From Tolypocladium sp. Sup5 PDA-1 (taxonomy: Eukaryota > Ascomycota > Sordariomycetes > Hypocreales > Ophiocordycipitaceae), in NCBI GenBank assembly GCA_000750105.3, contig JPHH03000049.1, positions 62,001 through 126,000 on the forward strand: a stretch of 64,000 nucleotides of DNA, in the 5' to 3' direction. Below the pieces are notes generated by a model. The model was not told the origin of the DNA and did not search any database. It saw nothing but the letters and a program-made list of their open reading frames with translations. This document shows positions 31,426 through 42,928 of this stretch, in pieces. Position numbers and translations under genes: made by a program. Each line of letters opens with the position of its first letter. Positions within the stretch are counted from its first letter, which is position 1.

Positions 31426-34137
31426 ATGATGCTCCCCCGAAAGCGACAGCGCCCGAACCCGACAGAAGCGAGCTCCTCCAGCCCCCCGGCAGCGGCTGGA
31501 TCGCCGCAGGTCGCTACGTCACAGGGAGCTTCTGCCTCGAACCCGGGCCTCGGCGAACAGCAGCAGCAGCAGGTTATGCCACCACCACCGCCGACGGATC
31601 GCAGCGCAGCACCCTCCGAGACAAGCGACCAGAAACAAGTACGCGTTTGACCAATAGGACGACGCAGTCGGGCACGCTGGATGCTAACAGCATTGCGACA
31701 GGTCCGCAAGGCCAAGAGCTGGTACGGGTCGTGGCCAAGGACGCCCAACAAGGCCTCGGCCTCGACGTCGGTTGCGCGAGAGAACATACTGGGGGGAACA
31801 GTGAGGTCAAGGGGAGCGCCAGACCTGAGCCGATTCGATCCCAAGAAGGGCGACGAAACAGCGAGCCTGCGCAGCGCAAGGGCGACGTCGCTCTCCAAGG
31901 TGCCCGAGGACGCGATGCCCGAGCCGGCTACGGAGGATACTGTCGGGGCCAATAACACAGCAAAACAAGACGACAAGCTGCCGTCGTCAGAGTCCGTGAA
32001 AGACGACAAGGCGGAAGACAACAAGGCACAAGGCAGCACAGCCAAGGATCCGACAACTCAAGAGCCTGCAGCCCAAGAACCGTCCACCCCTCAGCGACAA
32101 GCACCGCCGTCGGGTTGGTTGGGCTGGTGGTCAAATACCCCATTTACCGAAACACAAGCAGGATCAACTCCAAACCCTACGTCTCAGGCAGAGAACAAGC
32201 CGGACGAGCCCCGGCCGAGTACTCCTCCCAAGCAGACTGAGCGAGAACCCTCAGTGCCAACCGAGCCACCATCCACCGCACCGGCGCCTGCGTCCTCGTC
32301 CTGGTTCGGCTTCCTGTCTTCCTCCACCAACGCCACCATGAAACCGGATCCAAAGGCGGGCCCCGAACCTGAAGAGGCGCCGAACCACGAGCCTGAAGAT
32401 GTAGTCATGCAGGATGCGCCTCCGCCCGCTTCCTCTCAGAAGCGCGAACCCCCGCCCAAGGCCGGCTCTACGTGGGCGTTTTGGTCAAGGGACGCGCCAA
32501 AGACGGGCGGAGAGGCGGTTGAGCCGGAGTCGGGCGAGATTGCAGTCATGGGCGAAGGCTCAGAAGCCCATCCGACGCCCATGACGGAGGGAGACGTCTC
32601 GGGCACCCCGTCCAAGGACGCAAAGGGGGAGGCCAAGCCAAAGGAGGGCAAGTCGACATGGCGCAAGAGCAAGAGACCAAGGCCGGCATCGCTGGAGGTT
32701 GATCCCCAGACGCCATCTCCGCCAAACGGGTCGACAGCTGGGGCTGATAAAGTGTCGGAGCCGGCCGTCTCACAGCCAGAGACGGAGGTAAAGGTGCCAT
32801 CGACCAAGACGGACACCTCGATCAAGTCCGTCGCCGAGTCCCAAGCCTCGACCGCGTTACCGCCAAACCTCCTCCTACCATCCTTCACCAGCACATACCA
32901 AATGAAGGAGAACCCATCCATCCTCCAGCAAATCACAAACTTCCTCCTCCGCACCGCCCAGCCCCCGGCGAACCACGTCTTCCGCGTCAAGGACCCGCCC
33001 AAGATCCGCAAGGCGATTGCCATCGGCGTCCACGGCCTCTTCCCCGCGACGTACCTCCGGCCCATGATCGGCCAGCCGACGGGCACCTCCCTGCGCTTCG
33101 CCGGCCTCGCCGCCGACGCGATCCGGCGGTGGGCCGACGCGCACGGCTGCCCCGACTGCGCGATCGAGAAGGTGGCGCTCGAGGGCGACGGCCGCATCAG
33201 CGAGCGCGTCGACAACCTGTGGAAGCTCATGCTCAACTGGATCGACCACATCCGCAGCGCGGACCTGATCATCCTGGCGAGCCACTCGCAGGGCGTGCCC
33301 GTCAGCGTCATGCTGCTCGAGAAGCTCATCGACCTGGGCATCATCACCGACGCCAAGATCGGCGTCTGCGCCATGGCCGGCGTCGCGCTGGGGCCCTTTC
33401 CCGACTACAAGTCCAGCATCCTCATGGGCTCGGCTGCCGAGCTGTGGGAGTTTGGCAACCCGCAGAGCGGCAACTCGCTGCGCTTCGAGGCGGCGCTCAA
33501 GCGGGTGCTCGACTACGGCGCGCGGGTGACGTTTATCGGCAGCATCGACGACCAGCTGGTGCCCATGGAGGTACGACTCCCATCAGCCCTCCATCATCAC
33601 AGGTGCCTTGGTAGCTAACATGCCCAGTCCGCCGTCTACTCCCCCGCCAGCCACCCCTACATCTACCGCGCCGTCTTCATCGACGGCCGCGTCCACGCCC
33701 CCGACTTCATCGCCCACCTCGTCGGCTTCGCCCTCAAGCTGCGCAACCTCGGCGTCTCGGACCACGGCCTCATCCGCGAGCTCTCCCTACCGCTCGCCGG
33801 CTCCCTCTACTCGGGCGAGGGCCACTCCCGGCTGTACTACGACGCCGCCGTCTACGACCTCGCCGTCGCGCACGCCCTCGAGACCACGGCCCCGGTCGTC
33901 CCCGGCAAGCAGCTGCCCCCCTGCCACGTCACCGCGCACAAAAAGGAGGGGCTCGCGAGCCCGAATCCGTACGTCCTGCCGTGGATCATGCGCGGCATGC
34001 TCGAGGAGGACTTTGTGCGCACGGAGCTGAGCGCCGAGACGGACGAGCTGCTGCGCCAGTTTGACGACTGGAAGCCCGCGAACAAGGCGCTCAAGGATGT
34101 CAAGTACCGCCTCGAGGCGGTGCGCTCCAAGCTCTGA
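31426..34137 (+). CDS. YML020W-like serine-hydrolase-fold protein
   Basis: Exons 31426-31638, 31702-33570 and 33628-34137 (introns 63 and 57 nt) give 863 residues. The two ATGs 31426 and 31429 are in tandem. The first 450 residues are disordered, Pro/Ser/Thr/Glu/Lys-rich, with repeated WYGSWP, GWLGWWS, SWFGFLS and WAFWS tryptophan motifs spaced along the tail. The C-terminal 400 residues are conserved: GVHGLFPATYLRPMIGQPTGTS..., LIILASHSQGVPVSVMLLEKL (nucleophile-elbow-like S-x-S-x-G), GSIDDQLVPME and YRAVFIDGR. This matches the fungal family of yeast YML020W, whose function is unknown. A lipase-like alpha/beta-hydrolase fold is inferred from the elbow. Confidence 0.82.
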
Positions 34138-34528
34138 GGCCCCTTTATACATCCCACGACCACTTCCCCTCACGCCACAGATGGAAGCTAGACGTTAGAA
34201 ACCCAGTGGTTGATAGACCTACACGACGGAGTACATGACATGAGATACTAAAGCAACAAACTTTTTTCTTGTCTTTTCGCGGCGCACGAAGGGGATACCA
34301 GAGAGGCAGCGCAGGGTAATAGACAGCTAGCCGCTTGGGTAGCATGCAAATGGAACTTGATCAATGTGCATTGACGTAATGTGCTTGTTGTACAATTGCT
34401 CTATAGAAGTGCGATTTCTCATATACACCCGTCCCATCCCGCGCCTGAAACGCTACCCTATCATCCCGGAAGTGTCCTCCCCGGCACACACCCTCTATAA
34501 TACAATCCCCCTACTGCTGCGGAGAAAC
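34138..34528. other. Convergent intergenic region
   Basis: 391 bases with 3' ends of two converging genes. AT-richer than its surroundings. No gene seen. Confidence 0.4.
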
Positions 34529-36329
34529 CTACGCCCTCCGCCCCAGCTTCCACCCGTCGATGCGGTCCTGTATCTGGTCCCACGTCATGGCGTGGCTCGT
34601 CAGCCCATACGCCTGCGCCTCCTGCACCACCACCGTCGGCGCGCCGCTGCCCCTCCCCGGGTTCGCGACGTTGCCGCCGACGACCATGTCCGCCACGCGG
34701 CGCAGGTCCTCGACGGTGAGGGCCTCGATGCGGGCGCACATGTCGCGCACGGGGACCTTCTTGCCGTGGACCTGCACCGAGCGGCCCAGGTCCTCGAGCT
34801 CGACCATGCGGCTCTCGAGGTTCATGAGCAGGCTGCTGCGGAGCTGGTTCTTTGCGCGCGCCACCTCGCCCTCCTGCAGGCGGCTGAATCCCCGGTCGAG
34901 CGTCAGCGCGCGCAGCTCCTGGCACATGACGTCGAGCATGGAGGCCGTGTGGCCCGGTAGGCACGACGCCGAGATGCCGAAGAGGCCCGAGTCGGTGTAG
35001 GAGTGGTTGAAGGCGACGCACGACTCGACCCAGCCGTGCTGGTTGAGCACGTTTGTGTAGAGGCGCGAGTACATGCCCTTGCCGGGCCCGCCGGCGGAGA
35101 AGGACCCGCCGCCGCCGAGGAGCGTCTGCAGCGTGGCGAGCGCGTAGATGTCGTCGGACGCGACGGGCAGGCCCTCGAACGCGAGGTGGATGTGCGTGAA
35201 GTTGGTGTTGTTGAGCGAGGGGGGCTGCGCGGGCAGGGAGAGGAAGCCGCCGGTGTAGCGGGCGGGCTGGCTGGCGTCGAGGTCGGCAAGGGGCGGCGTG
35301 GTGTTGAGGACGGCGGCGTTGTGCGGCGCAGAGGTGGAGATGTTCTTGAAGAAGGGGATCTTGGAGATGAGCTTCGAGCGTTGCTGCGGCGGGGACGAGG
35401 ACACGGAAGAGATGGAGGCGTCGCTGTCGGACAGGCCCTCACTCGTCTCGGACCCCGTCCGCGAGAGCGCGGGCATCTCGCTCGACGTCGACTTCATGTC
35501 TCCGAAGAACTGCTCCGCCAGCTGCACCGCCACACCGTGCTCGACGCCCGCAAACGCCAGCACCATCCGCTCCGGCTTGTAGAACAGGTCGCGGTACGTC
35601 ATGACGGTGCTGCGGTTGATGCTGCCCAGGCGCTCCTCCGGGCACAGCAGCGGGTTGCCCAGCGTGTTGTCCTTGAAGGCCGCCGTGTGCACCAGCTCCG
35701 GCAGGATCAGCTCGGGCTTGCCCCAGATCTCGGCAATCTCGTACCGCGCCGTCTCAATCTGCTCGGCCACTTCTTCTTCGGTGATGCGCGGGTCGCGGAT
35801 CGTCTCGGCCAGCAGGCCAACCGTGGTCGGCACGGCGCTGTTGAACGTGGCCGCCTGGTACATCATCGACTCGCGCGACGACGCGCATTGGATGTTGCCG
35901 CCCAGCGCCTCGACCTTTTCGAGCATCTCGTCGGCCGAGTGCGCCGACGTCGACTTGAACGCCAGCCGGTCCATGATGTGCGACACGCCGCGCAGGCCGC
36001 TGTTCTCGAACCGCGATCCCGCCTCGACGTACACGCCGACGCCCGAAAAGGACCCGGGCAGCGCCTCGGAGGCGACTCTCAATCCATTCGGCAGCGTCGT
36101 GATCTGGTCCAGCTCGGTCGGTTCCTAACACCCATCTCCGTTAGCACACCTCCATCCCAAAAGTCACGGACCCAGGGTCGGTTCAGGGTCATCCAACCTT
36201 TGGAATCCCTTCCACGGCGATCGTCGCCAGCGACCTCCTCGGCAGGACCAAGCCCGCCTTTTGCCTCAGTAGCCGCGAGCACGAGGCCCCGGCCTTGGGC
36301 TGTAACCGCGTCGTTAATTGTCGCAACAT
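34529..36329 (-). CDS. MAS2: Mitochondrial processing peptidase subunit alpha
   Basis: Exon 1 (36329-36198) and exon 2 (36124-34529) give 575 residues. The first 44 residues (MLRQLTTRLQPKAG..., Arg-rich, no acidic residues at first) look like a mitochondrial presequence. The M16 peptidase fold follows: NGLRVASEALPGSFSGVGVYVEAGSRFE, GVSHIMDRLAFKST without the HxxEH zinc site (as expected for the non-catalytic alpha subunit), and the glycine-rich substrate loop LLGGGGSFSAGGPGKGMYSRL. It acts with the beta subunit in the matrix to remove presequences. A Ser-rich insertion (SETSEGLSDSDASISSVSSS) sits mid-protein. The intron donor is GTTGGA, weaker than its neighbours. Confidence 0.95.
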
Positions 36330-37049
36330 TGTCGGCTGCCCTGTTGTGAATCGGAACAAGCGTTGACCGTTGACGGTTCCAGGCGGGACGAGTTTGCGAC
36401 GCCACCAAAATTAGTACCGGGGCTGCGCTCGGCGATAGGTCGGATCATTCCAGCGCCGGAGATCCGACATCGCGGAGCGAGCAATAGGGCGATGGCATCA
36501 AACGTCCTACGTAACCGCCAACTGCAGCCACAAAGACATGGTATGCCTCGAGAAGAATTGCCGCAGTCGTTGACCAAAGAGTCACAAGAGACGGCAATCA
36601 TGAGGAGGCTAATCGCGGCACTTGTTAGACACATGACCACGTGTTGAACCCCATCTCAAAGCAGCAGTCGGCAACTACTCTGCACAGTTCATGAGTCTGT
36701 TGCACTATTCCGAGCAAGATATCATGCCCACATGCCATGCCATGCCATACATGTATATACTCCACCGCGCCTTGCATACATTAACAAAACGACAGCCTCC
36801 GTCTGCCAATGCCGTCCGCCATGCCAAAGCACAAATTCTCCAGAACGTTGCACCGCCCCGTGATTATTGCCCAACTCGACTGATCCCACAACTCCGGGCG
36901 CCGGGTGTATCGGGCGCAAGAAAACGATCAAGCAAAGCACCGACGCCTCTATGAAATCTACAATCTGCACGCTATGCCCCCGTGAAGTAGAAAGTAACGT
37001 AGCTCCCGGGATTCTCTGCGAGTCCCCCGTCATTTTCGTTTCGTCGTCT
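36330..37049. other. Intergenic region, promoter of MPP alpha and 3' flank of FHA-RING gene
   Basis: 720 bases. ATGCCATGCCAT-type short tandem near 36735-36752. No gene seen. Confidence 0.4.
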
Positions 37050-38905
37050 TTACCGGCTCGAGTCGTCGCTAGGAATGTTTCCGCCAAGGTCCATCTCCGC
37101 CGCTGCGTCGAGACTTCGCATCTCCGACGTGGCATCCGCAACTCGCCGTCCCGCGCTGCCGTCAAACACCCACGGGCCGGCGTTGTTCCTGGGCGTAATC
37201 GGGCCTTCGCCATTGGTGCTGGGCGACGGGGAGCGGCCGTCTCTCAGGTGATTGACTCGGCCGGAGCCGGATGCCGGGTGTCTGATGGGCAGAGGCTCCG
37301 TGGCCGCGTGCGTCGTGCTCGTCGATCGACTGGCTGGGCTGTCAGAAACGCTCACGCTGACCGTGACATCCATGACGTCGGCATCCTGGACAGTGACATC
37401 TGCAGGCTCGGGCGAGGACGCCTCCGTCGCCGGCGGCTGACCACCTCCGAGCTGCGGCGTCTCTCCCTCCTCCTGGCCCTCAAGCTGCTGCCACTCCTCC
37501 GAGGGCTCCTCCACGTCGGCTTCCAGATCGGCCCCGGCTCGACAGTTGGGGCAGACAAAGATGGGATATTGCGGCGACGTCAGTAGCGATCGTACGCACT
37601 TGAAGTGCCATGTATGTGAGCACGGCGCCACGAAGAGCGATTGGCACGGCTGGGGAGCAACAGAGTCAGCGGGGACGGGTTCGCCAGTCACAAATGGCGG
37701 GAGTTGACCAACTGCAATGGAATTCAGGCAGATTGAGCAGTCTTGGGAGCTCGAACTCGCGGCAGACACCGCACCGTTGGATGCCATCGTCCGCAGCCGC
37801 TTGTGAGCAGCCATGCTAAGAGAAGAGAGCGTCAGTCAGGGTCCTCTTGATACGTTGGGGAATGGAGGGCTAATCCGTTGACTCACTTGAAGGTATTCAG
37901 CTTGTTCTGCCATCCGCGGTTCAGCTCGAGCCTCATCTTGACGCAGCGGAAAATCATCTCCTCGCCGCCCTTGAAGTCAATTCCGAGCTGGACAATGTCA
38001 CCGTCGTTAACCGGATACGCCTTACTCTCCTGCGACGGCGGGCTGAGCCGGATGTGGTTGAGGAACGTCCCCGACGAGCTCTTGACGTCCCTAATGTACC
38101 ACTTGCCGTCCTCGCACCAGAACTCGCAGTGCCGCCGGCTCACCACCTTGCTCTTGAACCCCACGGGCGCTGCCGAAGGCTGGCTGCCAGTCATGTTGGC
38201 GGCGGCCTGGCCATCCCGCTCCGAGTAGCGGCCGACGCGGATGACCTCGGAGCCGCTGGGGAGGGTGCGGGAGATGGGGGGGAAGGAGAGGGACGGTCGC
38301 GTCGATCGAGGATCGTAGTAGGCCGAGAAGCGTATTGACGGAGTAGTCTCGGGGACGGTAGCGGCGGCGGCGGCGGCGGCGGCCTCGCCCGTCGTGGAAG
38401 CGCCCGTCGTGGAAGCGCCCGTCGTGGAAGCACCCGTCCGCGTCATGGCGGGCTGCTCCTCGTCAATCGTGTCGGCGGCGACGCCAGCACCAACGGCCCG
38501 CGCTGGGCCGGGCTGCTGGTCAGCGGTCTCGGGAACGGGCTCCGGCGGGCTGGCCTTTGTCGAAGCTCCGGCGCCTCGTTGCGGCGTCGTCGTCACGTAC
38601 GTCGTGCTGGGCGTCGAGCTGACGAGCGTCAGTCGGTTGGGGTTCTGGGCGGCGGGGACGGTCGCGGTCGCGGTCGCGGTCGCGGTGGCCGAGTAGCTGA
38701 CGGATCGAGTCAGGCTGCCCCCGGTGCGTCCAGGAGAGGTGCTGCCGCTGCTGCTCGAGTGATGGCCGCTGTCACGCGACAGCAGGTGGTTGTGGGTGTA
38801 GTTGCGCAGGTAAGAAAGGCCGCGGAGGCGGCTTTGTCGTGAGGGCGAGACGGGCGTGGCAGCCTGGGGCCCGGGAGGCGGCGACGACACCGGCTGGGTA
38901 AACAT
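37050..38905 (-). CDS. FHA-RING E3 ubiquitin ligase, Dma1/Dma2 type
   Basis: Exons 38905-37887 and 37815-37050 (71-nt intron) give 594 residues from the first ATG; a GTG-led extension to 38959 is open. The long disordered N-terminus carries an (AT)n-type Ala/Thr run and a TGAST tandem. The FHA domain lies at about 225-335 (IRVGRYSERDG, VSRRHCEFWCEDGKWYIRDVKSSSGTFLNHIRL). A RING-H2 follows at about 365-430 (CSICLNSI...CSHTWHFKCVRSLL...FVCPNCR), then an acidic Ser/Pro-rich tail. FHA followed by RING is the Dma1/CHFR-like arrangement: phosphothreonine-guided ubiquitylation controlling septin/spindle-position checkpoints. Family assignment is firm; the exact start is not, because the upstream region could hold a further exon. 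Confidence 0.9.
38386..38440. repeat. 15-bp in-frame tandem repeat (TGAST units)
   Basis: Near-identical 15-bp units built on CGTCGTGGAAGCGCC recur three to four times and encode repeated TGAST in the FHA-RING protein. A polyalanine tract from a GGC/GCG run is adjacent (38360-38380). Both are likely length-variable. Confidence 0.8.
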
Positions 38906-41432
38906 TGGGATGGACGTCTCGCGGTTGCCTTGCGGATCAATCACGACGCGGGCCACCACGACTTGCGAGACAAGACCAAAACAGCCAGCAAAGGAAAGCA
39001 GAGGAAGCTGAGAAACGGTCGCGGCAGGCGACCTAGTGGGGACGGGGGAAGGGGTGGCTGGGCGCGCAGGGCGAGCGCAAGATTCGAGTGCTGAATTTGC
39101 AGTCGAAATTCGAAAACCCTTCGATCGACGTCGACACTGGACTACGCGATGGACGCGAGGCCGAGAGGCTGTCGAGTTGCGTTGGACGGCGGCCTTGGCT
39201 GGGTCTCCTCACAGTTCGCCTTCGCCCTCGGAGATCGGCAGAGGCCTCAGCAGCTGCAGCGCAGTGCGGTGAGACGAGTCGAGGCTCGAAAAGGCGCGCG
39301 GGCTATCGAGGGGTCAAGCGGGAAATCGACGTCGCCGGCGATGAGTACGTGTACAGACGCTGTGCAACCGCGACCGGGCTGGAGGCGGGAACGAGGCAGA
39401 TGGCGAGCGAGCAGGGACGGTTACACGAGCAACGACTGGGCGTGGTGGGCGATTTGAAGATGCGTGGAGGAGCAGTGGAGGGAGGGATGGATGAGGTGGG
39501 TTCCAGCATTCGAGGCGGCAGCGGGTGGGGTTGGTCGAGGTTTTGTGGAGGGCGGGACGTTTCGTCGGGTGCTAGGGGTTCTATGTATTCAGTGGCCTGG
39601 CTTGCCTACGAGTTGACTGCTAGAGCGACCTAGTCGACGTTGGCAGTCCTGGAGCGCTCCGGGCTGTTGTACGACGCACCCGCCACGCAGGTCCCCGAGC
39701 GTGCTTTTGGTGCACTAATTGCAACAAATAGCACCGGACCTCGCCTCAGTCTCTTCCCCGTTGGCTGCCGGCCTTCAGGTGGTGTGAGCGCGGTGGCCAC
39801 TCCCGTCCTCGCTCTCGGTGGGCGAGGTGCTTGGAGCGTCCAGGTGCCTCTGGGGGTGGTCTCGGGACGGCCGCTCGCGGGTCAGACAGCCCACTGGGCC
39901 TGGAGGTCCGGACCAACAAGTTCTAGGCCCCCAGATCATCAGTCTTTGTTAGTCTACGGATAGTCTGCTGCAGCAGTCAGTCACTGGCGTGTTGGTTCCC
40001 ATGGCGTCCCGCTAGCCGCTTCCAGCTCGCTGTGGTGGTGATTGCACGCGCAACAGGGGTCGTCAGCACATCCAGTAGGGTCGTAACAGGCTGTTGGCGA
40101 TCGCCTCAGCCAGACGTCATGGGCGTCCGCATTGGCAAGTCGATGGCTGGGCGGCGGCTCCTTCAGGATCCTTTCTGCGTCTGCCTGGGAATGTGTACGC
40201 TCGACGTTGAGATGATGTCAGGCATTAACTTTTCACGTTGAAGCGCAAAACGTCTGATAACGGTAGCTGGCTGGCTCTCGGGCCCCCGATCGGGTGGTGC
40301 CCAGATCATTCGCATCTGCAGGGCCCCCGCGCGCCTGAGCCAGAGACAGCCGGGACCACGCCGAGCCCCTCGTGCTCGACTCATGAGGCGGAATGCGTTC
40401 GTTGCGAAGAAAAGAAAAGCAATCGTCAAGAGACTACTGTACCATCCGCTTCAGCCTTCCATCTGTGACATTTTTTTTAAGGTGCGCAATAGTCCATCGA
40501 CGGCTCGCTGACGACGGCATCATCGCCGTATCACCCCATGCCGCCCGGAGTCGGTGGCGGCAGCGGGGCGTCTTGACTGGTCCCAGCGAGCACGGGCTCC
40601 AGGCGGCATCTTCCAGACCGGAGCCTTGATTGTCACCTGCAAGGTGGGATGAAAGTCGACGTCGTACGGACGAGCGACGACTTCTATATATGGAGGTGCC
40701 TCGTAATACTTCGTATATCCGAACACAGGCGCCATCAGCTCACGTACTTGCCTGAAGCAGTCCTGCAAATCAAGGGACCCGAGAAACGTGCCCTGTCTCG
40801 CCATGTTGGATTGTTCGGTGCTTAAACCTGCCCTCGTGGCGCTCCCAGGTGAGACAAAGGCTCGGCGCCATTCATCCCATTCACCCAGCGGAGCCATTGA
40901 TCCACGCATTCCACTCTGCCGCTGGCATGCCGCCCAGCTGTGCTTCGTTCATATCATAGATATTATTATTAGCATCCAAGTGCTGCTCGCGTTGTGGCGG
41001 GATTCCAGCAGAACGTCTGGGGGCTGGACCGCGGCCTCCACCGCCGGTGCGACTCTGCGCCTGTAGAGCCGCTTCAGCCCGCTGCGCTCCCCGGACCCAG
41101 CAGAAACACATGGACGCCCACGTCGAACCTGCATGGAAATGGCAGCACCAGTTCTGCAAGTACTCCGTGGCGACTCGGACTTCTCCAGAACCTGCATCGA
41201 CCAACCACGCACCTGATGATTCTCAGCGTTCGCAATCACATGCTCACATGCTCGCTGCTAAATGGTCGGTACGTTCACGCGTTCACAACTTCACACGTTC
41301 AACGCCACCGCCGAACCACGTGAGACTGCCTTGCCAGCAGACTCTCACTCGCGCATCCAAGCCATGAATCATTACACTGCATGAGGGTACCTGAGGTACC
41401 ACAGAGGAGCACCCACCATGAGTGCACGATAT
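38906..41432. other. Gene-poor stretch, possible relics
   Basis: About 2.5 kb. Open frames of up to 180 codons on both strands have skewed Arg/Gly-rich composition and no family likeness. A minus-strand patch at 40520-41239 has alternating open frames but no coherent product. GGTACCTGAGGTACC palindrome near 41386-41400. Confidence 0.4.
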
Positions 41433-42312
41433 CTAGTTCAACGACATCGCCCCCGAAGCCCGAGATGGAGACTCTTCCGTCTCCTCCACCATCTCCAACT
41501 GTAGATGCTGCAACACATCATCAGCGCTCGCGTACCCGTTCCTCCAACACTTCACAACCGCCCTGCTCGCAAAGAGTCCCCTCACATCAGGAAACTCCCC
41601 TCGCCCAAACAACCCATCAACCAACACCCCATACGCAACCATCTCCTCCCCAGACCCAAGAAGCCCAGCATAGCCCAACCGGTACGGCCGGTGCCCCGTG
41701 AGGATCGTGTAGAGCACCGACGCAGCGCTGAAGATGTCCGTCTGCGGCGTCGACACCGGCCCGGCGTTGGGTTCGAGAAGCCGTAGTCTGGTAAATGGTA
41801 ACTGGCCGCCGTCGAGGCCGCGCTTCTCGCACTCGGCGCCGCCAAAGTCCGGGCACGTCGGCGCGGTGCGTGCACGAGGAAGTTGTCGGGTCGCAGGTCC
41901 GAGTGTATCACGCCGTGGCGATGGATGTGCACGATGGCCTCGACGGCTTGTAGACGCCATTTCCTGCGGACTGATGGGGGGATGGTGTTGTTGTTTTCGT
42001 CGAGATATCTCGCCGGGTTGCCATGGCTAGCCTCGGAGAGAAGGAACCCTTGCGGGTCTCCTAATCCGGAGGTGATGGATATAAACAGAGTCCCAAGGAG
42101 CAGTGAATTGTCCTCCCACCCGCTGATGGCTGGGGTCTCGAGAGTTTGACCCTGGTCAATGAACTATGATCGTTTTCGTGAGTAGAAAGCCTGCTTACTT
42201 GAGTCATCTCTGTGTAAACAATCGTCGGGTAAGGCGAAGGTATTCCCACGCGCCCAGCAGCTTGGTAGGTAGGTGAAGGGAACTGGACGACTGCATACTC
42301 GCTTATAGGCAT
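41433..42312 (-). pseudogene. Frameshifted protein-kinase-like gene
   Basis: Exon 1 starts at ATG 42312. A 47-nt intron (42198-42152, GTAAGC donor, TTGAC branch, CAG) leads to a frame containing FLLSEASHGNPARYLDEN, RRKWRLQAVEAIVHIHRHG and the catalytic loop VIHSDLRPDNFLVHA. Immediately after this the frame breaks. The next frame continues with DFGGAECEKRGLDGGQLP (DFG region), PVSTPQTDIFSAASVLYTILTGHRPYR and the C-lobe end at 41433. A single-base loss near 41868 would explain the shift. Compared with intact fungal kinases of this type, the hydrophobic residues before DFG are missing and the glycine loop is not evident. I call it a decayed copy; a sequencing error cannot be excluded. Confidence 0.6.
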
Positions 42313-42928
42313 TGTTTGTATCCATTGTTAGTCTGCCATTCATTGTAGTATCCTCATTTAATAGGATTTATCATTGGTCTATATGTTAATTTATGTATTT
42401 GTTAGGCTCTTTCGATGCTCCTACCCGTGCTATTTCTAGGTCTTGTAATGAATCCAAATCTTGCGTTTGAAATGGAGAAATACACGCTCGGCTGCGAATT
42501 GCAACATAACCTAGAGAGCACAAATCCGACATACGCTTGCTCTAGCTCAGGGGCTACAGTACACATTGGGGGAAAAGTTCAGCCAGATATCCTGCCATCT
42601 TACACAAATAGCGCTGGCCAGCCCACCATGGTGAGGTCGTCGTCAGAAGGAATGCCCCCGATGGCAGATGGTCTTGAACTCTTGGGCCGAGCTGAGCAAA
42701 GTGCACATTTGCGCGTTTCTCGGCCTGCGCGCGGAAAAAGTAACATACGGCGACCAATGATCGGCATGGCTGGGCAGCAGCTGGGCATCATAGCCCTCGC
42801 CTTCGATTTGTGCACTTAAATATCTGCCCACAGAAGCGAAGGCGGAATGTATTCAATCAAGCCCACCGTGTTTTGCCATCGTCATATCTTTATGAGTATA
42901 CTGTGGGGTGAAGCAGTATCAACACATC
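42313..42928. other. Intergenic head-to-head region, AT-rich
   Basis: 616 bases. 42320-42410 is notably AT-rich. No gene supported. Confidence 0.4.

Noticed and set aside
30582..32045. Minus-strand frame of 487 codons running past the RRP5 start
   Set aside because: Only the RRP5 exon 1 part (from ATG 31028) is real. The upstream portion is antisense to the YML020W-like gene.
35003..36349. Plus-strand frame of 448 codons
   Set aside because: Antisense to mitochondrial processing peptidase alpha.
39088..39633. Plus-strand frame of 181 codons
   Set aside because: Arg/Gly-rich with no domain and no splice support; lies in the leader region of the FHA-RING gene.
40520..41239. Possible minus-strand gene relic in three frames
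   Set aside because: No segment matches a known family and no introns reconcile the frames.
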